From Liquidambar formosana (Eukaryota > Streptophyta > Magnoliopsida > Saxifragales > Altingiaceae): DNA of 64,000 bases. The notes under the pieces are model-generated. The model was not told where the DNA came from, ran no database searches, and saw only the letters and a program-made list of their open reading frames with translations. A program made the position numbers and the translations under genes. The stretch is taken from contig CM077822.1 in NCBI GenBank assembly GCA_039720395.1, forward strand, positions 23,023,267 through 23,087,266, in the 5' to 3' direction. This document shows, in pieces, positions 23,644 through 34,745 of this stretch (positions are counted from its first letter, which is position 1; every line of letters begins with the position of its first letter).

Positions 23644-23671
23644 GGGGGGGGGGGGGGGGGGGGGTGGGGGG
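23644..23671. repeat. Poly-G tract
   Basis: About 27 G with one T, preceded by poly-A. The unit B counterpart near 29850 has only poly-A and a few G. Confidence 0.9.
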
Positions 23672-23911
23672 AATGAAAAGAAAAGATATAGGAGTGAAAA
23701 GCCAAGTGTTTTGATATTAATTTACATTTTTGGATCATGACTTGGATTCACATTTCATCAAGTCCACTATTAGATTACATATTTCGATCTCTCATATATA
23801 TTATGATATCTTGTTAGCCAGATATTAATAAGTGTTTGATTCAAAACTCACATTTTCTTTTACAAACTACGTACAATACATTGGTAGCACTTTGCATTGA
23901 TGCGATACCTT

Positions 23912-24489
23912 CAGGGGCGGAACCAGGAGCCATAGGTTGGGGTGGCCGACTTGAAAAATTTATGGTACAATAGTTTTTTTAATGTTAAATTCTTACTATA
24001 TAAATATTATTAATATAAATTCATGGATGAATTTCCACTATGTAAATTATTCCGAAAAAGTGTTCATAATTTTTTGGGCAAAATCATTCATAATAATCTT
24101 TTTAAAAAATTAGAAGGCAAAAGAATAATTTATTTTGGAATATTTTTGAGTGTGAAGAAACAGAGTGGCGGAAGAGGCTCAGGCGATAGTGAGGATTAGG
24201 AAACCAAGTTGCATTTGGGGATTGAGGAGGAAACAAAGAAAAAAAAATGGTATTGTATGTAATTTGACCAACCTTTCCAATCTTTAAAGTTAGCTTTTCT
24301 CTCAGATTGGAGTTATTTTGGTAAAACTAAAATTGAATTTTGATTTGGTGAGGTGTGTTGCACCCACTTACAATAGCCAACCTCTACACTTTTGACAATT
24401 GCTGGAAATCTATTAGGCTAAGGGACATTTTTTTCAAAAAATTTGCAGGGGCCATGGCCCCCCCTGGTCCTCACTATGTTTTGCCCCTA
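23912..24489. mobile_element. hAT-type MITE in unit A, 578 bp, perfect 8-bp target-site duplication
   Basis: GATACCTT flanks both sides (23904-23911, 24490-24497). Unit B shows a single GATACCTT at the matching place (30125-30132), which is the empty site. The ends are CAGGGGCGGAACC and, reverse-complemented, TAGGGGCAAAACA. No transposase. Confidence 0.9.
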
Positions 24490-25140
24490 GATACCTTGGA
24501 ATAACTCATAAACTTGATAATCGAAATACCATAATAAATCCTGCAAAAATTATGAAATAAAAATAAATTTTTTTCCACTAAATGTAATGTATATATGTCC
24601 ATACACATATACTATATCAGAATAGATAATTCATATAGACACGACACACAAGTAGAGAAGATCATGACAAGGGCTTAGAAAAGGTTAAACCATCTGAGAG
24701 GAGAGGAGGAGGAAGATAAATGTGAGAGGTGTTGGTTGTATTCGGAGAGGAGTATGGGCATCAATGAAACGGTTAATGGCTATCCCAAAATGGAAAAAGA
24801 AAAAGAAAAAGGAAAAAGGAAAAAGAAACGGTACGTTGCTGGCGCATGGCAGTTAGGCTTCTACCCCCACCCGCCATCGAGCACAGCAATACAATACAAT
24901 ATTGTCCAGTGTTTTATACATTGGGGGTGCTGGCCGTTGCCCCCAAGAGAATCAACTTCGGTATGGCTGTACGACGGATGGCTCAACTTTAACGTGGCAG
25001 CCATACACAGCTTAAGCTTAATTTTATTACTCTATTATTATTATATTATTATTATTATTAGCATATTTGAACCTAAGACTCGAAGGCTATTATTTGGATA
25101 TTGATGTTTGATTTGCTGAAGATGCAGATGCTCTATGTTA

Positions 25141-25327
25141 TTGGGACGGAACTAGGATTTCATCTTGAGGGGGGCCAAAGCAAAAACTAAAAAAATTTCA
25201 CCACATAAAAGTGATAAAGATAAAAAAAATTCAAGACTAAATTAATAGATAGTAAATAAAATTAGTAAGAGTTTTGATTTTGAAGGGGCCAAGTGTAACT
25301 TTTGAATCAAATTATGTACTTAAATAG

Positions 25328-25362
<35 letters not shown>

Positions 25363-25437
25363 TACTTTAAAAAACTTAAAAATTAGGGAAATTAGGGGGG
25401 GATGGCCCCCTTAGGCCTATATGTAGTTCCGTCGCTG
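25141..25437. mobile_element. hAT-like MITE in unit A, about 300 bp
   Basis: GACGGAACTAGG near the left end pairs with TAGTTCCGTCGCTG at the right end. G/C-rich subterminal tracts (GGGGGGCC, GGCCCCC) are typical of this group. Unit B lacks the segment (compare 31090-31110). The target duplication has decayed. It contains an (AT)n repeat at 25329-25360. Confidence 0.65.
25329..25360. repeat. (AT)n microsatellite
   Basis: About sixteen TA units inside the MITE of unit A. Confidence 0.95.
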
Positions 25438-26995
25438 TTGATGCCACATTTAGATTTGAATTCCAATTGAGGCAATTATTTTCATTTTACTATATTACTT
25501 AATAATAAAATGATTGTATATATTGTGTTTATATATATATTTTTGCTATGTACACATAGTTAATTTACACACACACAATACAAATGAGAAAGTCCGTATA
25601 CGGAACCTATAAAGTTAACTCACATTCGATCAATCTCCATAAAGATCCATTTCTTGAAGGAGAGGTGGAACCTTATTTCTATTTTGCTACTTAATAATGA
25701 AATAGTTGTATCGATTGTGTTTATTACGTTATACAAATAAAATTTCCAATTATCCCAAAATTATATTTCTAAAATCAACATTTCAAACAAAATGGCAACT
25801 TGGTATTGAATCTATATTTGAATTTGTGAAAATAATTCGACACAATTAGCTTTTCCAAAAATAAAATAAAGTAAGTAGCTTTGGGGAGTTTATGAAAAGT
25901 TTGGGCTTTCAATTACTTCACGTAATAAAACAAAAGAAATTAAAAATGGTTGTTAAATGTTTGGTGGTGGTAGGGAGTCATTCTTTACTATGGCCTTACC
26001 AATGAAATAGTTTTTTTTTTTTTTTTTTTTTTTTCTTTTGTAACTAACTTTATCGATGAAATGGTCCCTAAATCCCCATGTTTGAGGCTGGTTAGTGTCT
26101 TTAAACTAATTACTGTATTTACGAAACGTAGGTTATAATTTTTTATTTATTTATTCTCTTTTACTGATAAGATGGCCGGGGCTGGGAGAGTCATAGATGA
26201 TAGCACCACACCTCAATCAGCAAAAAAGGTGACATGAACCACAGAAAACAAAAGCAAAAAAGGTGTTCTCACCAAAACAAAAAACCAAAACAAAACAAAA
26301 AAAAAAAATGCCAAAAAGGTGACAACACATCAACACTTATAAGATGTGAAAGTTCGACAAACTAACCCTCTATTTGATTCATGGATTCTACCAGGAAAAA
26401 AAAAAACAGAAGAAAAAAAAAATGAGGAGGAAAGAAAATAAAAGGAAAAGATAAAATCATATCAAACCAAAATTATTCAAATTCTTCTTTTTCTTCCAAT
26501 TTTCCATTGCAACCAAATAAATAAAAATAGAATTCCTTATATTTTATTTTTTTTTCCTTTCTAAAATCCACAAAGCAAATAGAGCCTAAATGAAAATGGA
26601 CTTTCAAAAGTCCATATATGCATGGTTCCCAATTCCCGCATGTCACTGCTCCCACATCCATTAAACATTCACATTATATAGGGGGTCATTTCATTATCTG
26701 ATCCTTAACATTTAAATTTAAACATTTACATTAGTGCATGTCATTTTCTAATCCGTAAACTTTGATATCACATCATGTTTCTAATCCAATAATCTAAACT
26801 TCTAGGTGAAGGAATCAAAGTGTCAAACATATATATAAAAACATTTTTTTTGTTTTGGACCGAATTCAAAAATTCATTCATATATAAATAAAAGAGTACA
26901 AAAAGAGAGTATCTTAATACATTTTAAATTTTAGGGGCATTTTGCCACAAGTCCAACTTTCAGTACTTATACAGTATCAAGTCTCATTTAAAAAA

Positions 26996-27726
26996 GGGAA
27001 TTTTGGCGAAAACCCCCGTGTATAAGAGTTCTTTTCTAATAGGTCCTATGAAAAAAACACTTTTATCAAAACCCTTTTTAACCTTATACAGACAAAAATG
27101 CCCCTACTTTTCAATTTGAATAGAATTACAATAGTGCCATTTTTTTTCCCACGTTCTTTCCTTTTCTCCCTCTCTCCTTTTTTTCTTTCCCCCTTTCATT
27201 TATATTTAAAAAAGTAACACTTTACCATTTTGTTTTTAAACTGTTACTATTGTGACAGCTTACATATTGATGTTTTGATATTCACATATAATTTGTTGAT
27301 GTGTGGTTGTTAATTCACAACAATAACAACTTATTGTTGACTATGTTGGAATGAGAATTCACAACTGTAACAACTTACTGTTGACCATGCTAGAATGAGA
27401 ATTCACAACAGTACCATGCTGGAATGAGAATTGACAACAGTAACAACTTACTGTTGACCATTCTGGAATGTTAATTCACAACAGTAACAACTTACTGTTG
27501 ACCATGTTGGAATGATATCTTACAACAGTAACAACCTATTGTTGACAATACTGGAATGAAATTTCTGGTATCACTTACACTAAAAAAACAAAAAGAGAAG
27601 AAGACGAAGAAGAAGAAGAAGACAAAGAAGAAATAGAGGAAGAACCATCGTTGGAGGAGGTCTAGTCATGGCCTTAATGAACAACCGCCGGAGAAGAAGA
27701 TACTGTTGACGTTTCCAGATCTGGGT

Positions 27727-27764
<38 letters not shown>

Positions 27765-28170
27765 CAGATATGGTTTTTCTTCTCCTTCTTTTTCTTTTTC
27801 TTCTTTTTCTTATTCTTCTTCTTCAACTTCAGATCTGGTTTTTCTTCATCTCTCATTCTCTCTCTCTCTCTCTCTCCGCCCCTCCCTTCTTCTTCAGATC
27901 TAGTTTTTCTTCATCTCTCCTTTTCCCCCTCTCTTTCTCTCTCTCTCTCTCTACCCCTCCTTTCTTCCTTTTTCTACGTAAATGGATTTGGCTTGAAATT
28001 AACATACCTTGTAAATATAAAAGGAGGTTAAAACAGGTATTAAAAGAAAAAAAAAACATTTCCTTTTGCTTAAATAATCTTTTAAAAAAGGGGTTTTGGA
28101 GTTAAAAAATCTTATGATGGGTTTTTTTGTTAAAAACAGTCTCCTAATAGGGGTTATTGCCAATTTCCCC
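26996..28170. mobile_element. MULE-like element in unit A, 1,175 bp, 9-bp target-site duplication
   Basis: TTTAAAAAA flanks both sides (26987-26995, 28171-28179). Units B and C have one copy, the empty site. The ends are GGGAATTTTGGCGAAAACCCC and, reverse-complemented, GGGGAAATTGGCAATAACCCC. The cargo comprises a tandem hairpin repeat (27310-27562), a GAAGAA-rich tract (27594-27640) and a long T/TTC/TC-rich tract (27731-27965). No transposase. Apparent reading frames here are low-complexity. Confidence 0.88.
27310..27562. repeat. Tandem array of about six 45-bp units, each able to form a hairpin
   Basis: The consensus is roughly TTCACAACAGTAACAACTTA followed by CTGTTGACCATGCTGGAATGAGAA. In each complete unit CAACAGTAA and TTACTGTTG form a 9-bp stem around the loop CAAC. 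The third unit is truncated and lacks the right arm. Confidence 0.85.
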
Positions 28171-30568
28171 TTTAAAAAACTATTTAAGCCTCAAGTCCAC
28201 TGTTAGATGATTGGACAAAAATGCCCCCAATGCTTTAAAGACTTTCCATTCAAAATTTTTTAAAAAATAAATTCTTCGTAATAATCGGAAATATTTTTCA
28301 GACAAATCAGCGATATTCCTATTCCTTTGTTTCCAAAAATCGTGTAACTGAATTAAAGGCTAATCAACGTTTCTCTGCAAGTTGATCATGCTTCAAGTTT
28401 TTCGGTGCAAAAAATGGGAATTTTTCCGGTGCAAAAATAGCTACATGAAGATTATGAAATGCTATATGTTAAATTGATAATAGTTACTTCGTAATTGTAA
28501 CTGCTTAATTAAATTTCATAATTAGTTACATGGGGGCTCATTTGGGGGTTCCAATGAATTCATAACCTTGTTGTAACTATTTTAAGGGATGCTAAATCAC
28601 CACAACATTTCATATTTTGGGGATTTAGATCATTGTAAAAATCTGCGAATTTGATTGATATATATATACTATTGAGTTAATGTTGATGGAAAAGCAATAT
28701 AAGTCGTTTTGCCAGTCGGATCTTGAAGGGGATAAACATGGGAATCCCAATGATTTCTACAAAAATCATGGGGAAGATTTGTATAAAGAATCTTGCTAAT
28801 TGTTAAATGTCAACTACTTGCCAAAATACCATTCTGGGTGAAAGGGTAAAGATGGAATTCATGCCATAAGTGGACTTGAGGCCATACATAAAAAGGATTT
28901 GGTAAGACTTAACGCTTTACAAAACATGGGAATTGGACTCATGGCTGATTAATTTTCTCTAAATTTTATATTTAACTGATGTGAGATGTGAGACTTCACA
29001 ATACTATTTCCAAGATCCTTTTATTGTGATATGAGTATTAAACCTCTTTTCAAATACAAAATTTGAAATTTGGTTCTTGTGTTGCAAACATCACCAGGCT
29101 CATTAAAATAGATATGGGAAATGCTACATATGGCAACCAATTGCAGTAACTAATTGTAGCAACTGATCTGGTATGCTAAGTTGGTATCCTATAATAACCA
29201 AAGAGTGCTAACGACTATCTATTAGAAAATGCCACGTTGGTTGCTGTCTTTTATTATTGTATTTAGTTACTACCTAGAGCACTACCCAATAGATATAGGT
29301 GAAAAACTATGATCAACTGAGCACTATGCTGTAGGTGTTTCAGGTTGTGGGTTCATTTTTGTTTGTGAGTAAAAAAAAGTGACAGTGAATATATGCTACA
29401 AATAAGTCACCTAAAGAGCTTTTCTTATTTGTGTGTTGTGTGTGTTTCCTATGTAAATAACAAAAAATAAAATAAAATAAATAAGTCACCTAAAAATGTC
29501 AAGGTAAATTATATTTACTTCTCAGTAGTGTCTACTTGATGCCATTAATGGAGAGATTGAATTATCTTTTTATCATTTTGTAAAGGCAGATAGATTCAAC
29601 ACCGTATCCTAACTTGGGCCAGCACCACCACATGGTGTATGCATATATAATACATCCATACATTAGAGGTGGTGGCACATGCGGGTGATTGATCAATGTG
29701 CATACAATATAAGAATTATCATTGAGAGAGAATAAGAATTATCAGTGAGAGAAAATCACTGAGATAGTAGATTCGTTGATTGAATTTAAATGAGTATGAA
29801 ATTATTATTTTACCTCTTTTAAGTTTTTTACCATCGGTATCTTAGAGGGGCCAAAAAAAAAAAAAAAAAAAAAAAAAGGGAAAAGAAAGAAAAGATATAG
29901 GAGTGATAAGCCAAGTGTTTTGATATTAATTTTTTTTTCCCAATTCTTACATTTTTGGATCATGACTTGGATTCACATTTCATCAAGTCCACCATTAGAT
30001 TAAATATTTTGATCTCTCATATATATTATGATATCTTGTTAGCCAGATATTATTAAGGGTTTGATTCAAAACTCACATTTTCTTTTACAAACTACAATAC
30101 ATTGGTAGCACTTTGCATTGCTGCGATACCTTGGAATAACTCATAAAATTGATAATTGAAAAGATGATAATAAATCCTGCAAAAATTATGAAGGAAAAAT
30201 AAATTTTTTCCCACTAAATGTAATGTATATATGTCCATAAACACATACTATATCAGTATAGATAATTTCTATAGACACGACACACAAATAGAGGAGATCA
30301 TGACAAGGGCTTAGAAAAGGTTAAACCATTTGAGAGGAGAGGAGAGGAGGAAGATAAATGTGAGAGGTGTTGGTTGTATTCGAAGAGGAGTATGGGCATC
30401 AATGAAACGGTTAGTGACTATACCAAAAAATGAAAAAGAAAAAGAAAAAGAAAAAGAAAAAGGAAAAAGGAAAAAGAAACAGTTGCTGGCACATGGCGGT
30501 TAGGGTTCTACCCCCACGCGCCATCAAGCACAGCAATACAATACAGTATTGTCTAGTATTTTATACAT

Positions 30569-30892
30569 AGACAATACTTGACTCCTCACAGTGGAGGAGT
30601 AGCTTTTTCTCTCTCCCACTCATATAATGCCTCGTGTCGTAGTTAATTTTAAAAAATATGAACATGTGGATATAGACATGTGGACACGTGAATACAAATA
30701 TATTGACAAATGTTTATATTCATTTGGATACATAAACATATATACATGAACACGTAAACGCATGTTCATAATAACATAATATAGGAATACATGTATATAA
30801 TTAATTCTCATTTATTTTGTTAGGGATGTGGCATAGTATGAGTGGGAGGGAAGAGGAGTTGTTCCTCCACTGTGAGGAGCCAAATATTATCC
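30569..30892. mobile_element. MITE with terminal inverted repeats of about 60 bp, 324 bp, 9-bp target-site duplication
   Basis: TTTATACAT flanks both sides (30560-30568, 30893-30901) and occurs once in unit A (24916-24924 region). The left end contains AATACTTGACTCCTCACAG, TGGAGGAGTAGC and CTCCCACTCATA. The right end repeats these reverse-complemented (GAGTGGGAGG, TCCTCCACTGTGAGGAG). The interior has clustered ACATG/CATGT motifs. A 9-bp duplication suggests a MULE derivative. Confidence 0.85.
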
Positions 30893-33407
30893 TTTATACA
30901 TTGGGGATGCTGGGCGTTGCCCCCAAGAGAATCAACTTCGGTTTGGCTGTACGACGGATGGCTCAACTTAAACGTGGCAGCCATACACAACTTAAGCTTA
31001 ATTTTATTACTCTATTATTATTAGGATATTTGAACCTAAGAGTCCAAGGCTATTATTTGGATATTGATGTTTGATTTGGTGAAGATGCGGATGCTCCATG
31101 CCAGTATGCCACATTTAGATTTGAATTCCAATTGAGGCAATTATTTTCATTTTGCTATATTACTTAATAATAAAATGATTGTATATGTTGTGTTTATATT
31201 TTTTGTTTTTGCTATGTACACATAGTTAACTAACACACACAACACAAATGAGAAAGTCCGTATATAGAATCTATAAAGTTTACTCACATTTGATTTTTGG
31301 AAGGAGAGGTGGAACCTTATTTCTATTTTGCTACTCAATAATGAAATAGTTGTATCTATTGTGTTTATTACATTATATAAATAACAGTGCTGATTATCCC
31401 TAAATTATATTTCTAAAATCAACATTTCAAACAAAATGGCAGCTTGGTATTGAATCTATATTTGAATTTGTGAAAATAATTCGACACAATTAGCTTTTCC
31501 AAAAACAAAATAAAGTAAGTAGCTTTGGGGAGTTTATGAAAAGTTTGGGAGTTCAATTACTTCACGTAATAAAACAAAAGAAATTAAAAATGGTTGTTCA
31601 ATATTGTTTGGTGGTGGTAGGGAGTCATTCTTTGCTATGGCCTTACCAATGAAATAGTTTTTATTTTTATTTTTTATAACTAACTTTATCAATGAAATGG
31701 TCTCTAAATCCCCATGTTTGAGGCTGGTTAGTGTATTTAAACTAATTACTGTATTTAGAAAACGTAGGTTATAATTAATTAATTAATTTATTCTCTTTTA
31801 CTGATAAGATGGGGGTGGGAGAGTTACAGATGATAGCACCACACCTCAATCAGCAAAAAAGGTGACATGAACCAAAGAAAACAAAAGCAAAAAGGGTGTT
31901 CTCACCAAAACCGCAAAAAAAAAAAAAAAAAAGGAAAAAAGGTGACAACACGTCAACACTTATAAGATGTGAAAGTTCGACAAACTAACCCTCTATTTGC
32001 TTCATGAATTCTACCAAGGAAAAAAAAAGGGAGGAAAAAAAAATGAGGATGAAAGAAAATGAGACGAAAAGATAAAATCCTATTAAGCCAAAATTATTCT
32101 AATTATTCTTTTTCTTCTAATTTTCCATTGCAACCAAATAAATAAAAATAGAATTCCTTATATATATATATATTTTTTTCCTTGATAAAATCCACAAAGC
32201 AAATAAAGCCTAAATGAAAATGGACATTCATAAGTCTATATATGCATGGTTCCCAATTCCTGCACATCACTGCTCCCACATCCATTAAACATTCACATAA
32301 GGGGGTCATTTCATTATATGATCCTTAACATTTAAATTTAAACATTTACATTAGTTCATGTATGTCACTTTCTAATCCTTAAACTTTGATATCACATTAT
32401 ATTTCTAATCCAATAATCTAAACTTTTAGGTGAAGGAATCAAAGTGTCAAGCATGTTTTCTTGGGAAACCAAAAAAAAAAAACATGTATATAAAAACATA
32501 TTTTTTTTTCTTTTTTTGGGGTCCGAATTCAGAAATTCATTCATATATAAATAAAAGTGTACAAAAAGAGAGTATCTCAATACATGTTAAATTTTAGGGG
32601 CATTTAGCCACAAGTCCCATTTTCAAAACTTATATAGGATCAAGTCTCCTTTAAAAAACTATTTAAGCCTCAAGTCCATTGTTAGATGATTGGAAAATTG
32701 CCCCCAACGCTCTAAAAACTTTCCATTCAAATTTTTTTAAAAAATAAATTCTCCATAATAACCGAAGATATTTTTCACACAAATCAGAGATATTCTTACT
32801 CCTTTGTTTCCGAAAATCATGTAACTGAATTAGAGGCTAATCAACGTTTCTCTGCAAGGTGATCGTGCTTCAAGTTTTCCGGCGCAATAAATGGGAACTT
32901 TTTTGATGCAAAAATAGATACATGAAGTTTATGAAATGCTACATGTTAAATTAGTTATAGTTACTTCGTAATTGTAACTGTTTAATACAATTTCATAATT
33001 AGTTACATGCATATGGGCTCATTTGACGGTTCCAATGAATACATAACCTTGTTGTAATTATTTTAAGGGATGCTAAATTACCTCAAAATTTCATATTTTG
33101 GGGATTTAGATCAATGTACAAATCTGTGGATTTGATTGATACACTATTGAGTTAATATCAATGGAAAAGCAATATAAGTCGTTTTGCCAACCGGATTTTG
33201 ATGGGGATAAACATGGGAAACCCCATGATTTCCACAAAAATCGTAGGGAAGATTTGCATAAAGAATCTTGTTAATTGTTAAATGTCAACTACTTGCTAAA
33301 ATACCATTCTGGGTGAAAGGGTAAAGATGGAATTTGTGAATCTGACTAACACAATAAGTTGCTTAAATGGTAACGTTTTCAATCATAAATAGCCTTGAGG
33401 CCATAAA

Positions 33408-34068
33408 GGGTCTGTTCATTTGACAGGAATTGGGAGTGGGAGTTGTAGATTCTCAGGAATTAATAAAAAGTGGGTTGTTCATTTCGCTTAAATCATGGGA
33501 TTTTAATTTCCCGTGAAATCTCAATTCTCGTAATTCATGGGAAATGAAAATCCTGTCGAAATACGCAGGAATTAGAAACTCCCACACGTTATTCTCTGCA
33601 ACCTAAACTCATTTTTTAGAATTTCACTCTGCATCCTTTTTTTTCTCTTTACAAAACAGAGTGTATAAGAATATTAGCAAAGCAATATGTGTGTTTTGTG
33701 TGTTTTTATAAAATCATGTCACGGTCTTTGATTTTGAATTTAGATATTATTTTTTTTTAATACCCAAGCAATGTTTCGCCGGCGATTACCCACATCACCC
33801 ACTTTCTTCTTCTTCGGCAAATTTCAATTAACTTTAAGTCATATTGCTTCATGACTATAACTCTTTGGATCTGATTTCATTTTTTTTAAAAAAAAGTTTT
33901 TTTTTTTTTTAATAAAAAAGAAAAAAAAAATCATAAATTCCTTTGAAAAATCCTTTAGTAAACCGAAAAACCAAAATTTTAACTCTCAGGATTGTAACTC
34001 TCGAGAGTTTTAACTCTCGAGAATTTCAAAGTCTCCAGATTTTCGTTTCCTGCGAAACGAACAGACCC
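33408..34068. mobile_element. PIF/Harbinger-like MITE in unit B, 661 bp
   Basis: Ends GGGTCTGTTCATTTGACAGGA and, reverse-complemented, GGGTCTGTTCGTTTCGCAGGA are inverted repeats of the GGGTCTGTT type. Units A and C show the uninterrupted site (ATAAAAAGGATTTGG). The count of A residues on the two sides fits a 3-bp AAA duplication. The interior holds nested inverted motifs (GAATTCTC/GAGAATT, CATGGGATTT). No transposase. Confidence 0.8.
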
Positions 34069-34745
34069 AAAAAGGATTTGGTAAGACTTAACGCTTTACA
34101 AAACATGGGAATTGGACGTATGGATGATTTTCTCTAAATTTTATATTTAACCGATGTGAGATGTGAGATTTCACAATACTATTTCCAAGATCCTTTTATT
34201 GTTATATAAGTATTAAACCTCCTTTCAAATACAAAATTTGAAATTTGATTCTTGTGCTACTAACATCATCAGGCTCATTAAAATTGATATGGGAAATGCT
34301 ACATACACCAACCAATTGCAGTAACTAATTGTAACAACTGGTGTGGCATGCTAAGTTGGTATCTTATAATAACCAGAGAGTGCTAACGACTGTCTATTAG
34401 AAAATGCTACGTCAATTGCTATCTTTTGTTACTGTATTTAGTTACTACCTATAGCACTACCCAATAGATATAGGTGAAAAACTATGATCAACACAGCAGT
34501 GGGCGTTTCAGGTTGTGGGTTCATTTTCATTTGTGATTAAAAAAAAGATGATAGTGAATATATGTTGCAAATAAGTCACAGCTTTTCTTATTTGGGTGTT
34601 GCGTGTGTTTTCTATGTATATAATAAAAAATAAAATAAAATAAAAAATTTACCTAAAAATGTAAAGGTAAATTATATTTACTTCTCGGTAGTGTCTACTT
34701 GATGCCATTAATGGAAAGATTGAATTATCTTAAAGGCAGATAGAT

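Larger units (their letters stand above)
23364..29595. repeat. Tandem segmental duplication, unit A
   Basis: Collinear with 29596-34745. Examples are ACATGGTGTATGCAT, CATCCATACATTAGAGGTG, the CACACAAGTAGAG..GATCATGACAAGGG block, GGAGTCATTCTTT and GGCAGATAGAT at the end. A carries three insertions absent from B: 23912-24489, about 25141-25437 and 26996-28170. No coding sequence is recognised. Reading frames shared by A and B are explained by the duplication. Confidence 0.9.

Noticed and set aside
24736..25104. 122-codon open frame with a partly matching frame at 30842-31024
   Set aside because: The likeness comes from the recent A/B duplication. The frame contains repeats (GAAAAA, TTA), has different starts in the two copies and matches no known family.
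27310..27562. CRISPR-like array (regular repeats)
   Set aside because: Units are contiguous tandem copies without unique spacers, inside a plant transposon.
27725..28105. 126-codon open frame
   Set aside because: Poly-T and TTC/TC repeats inside a transposon; Phe/Leu/Ser low complexity.
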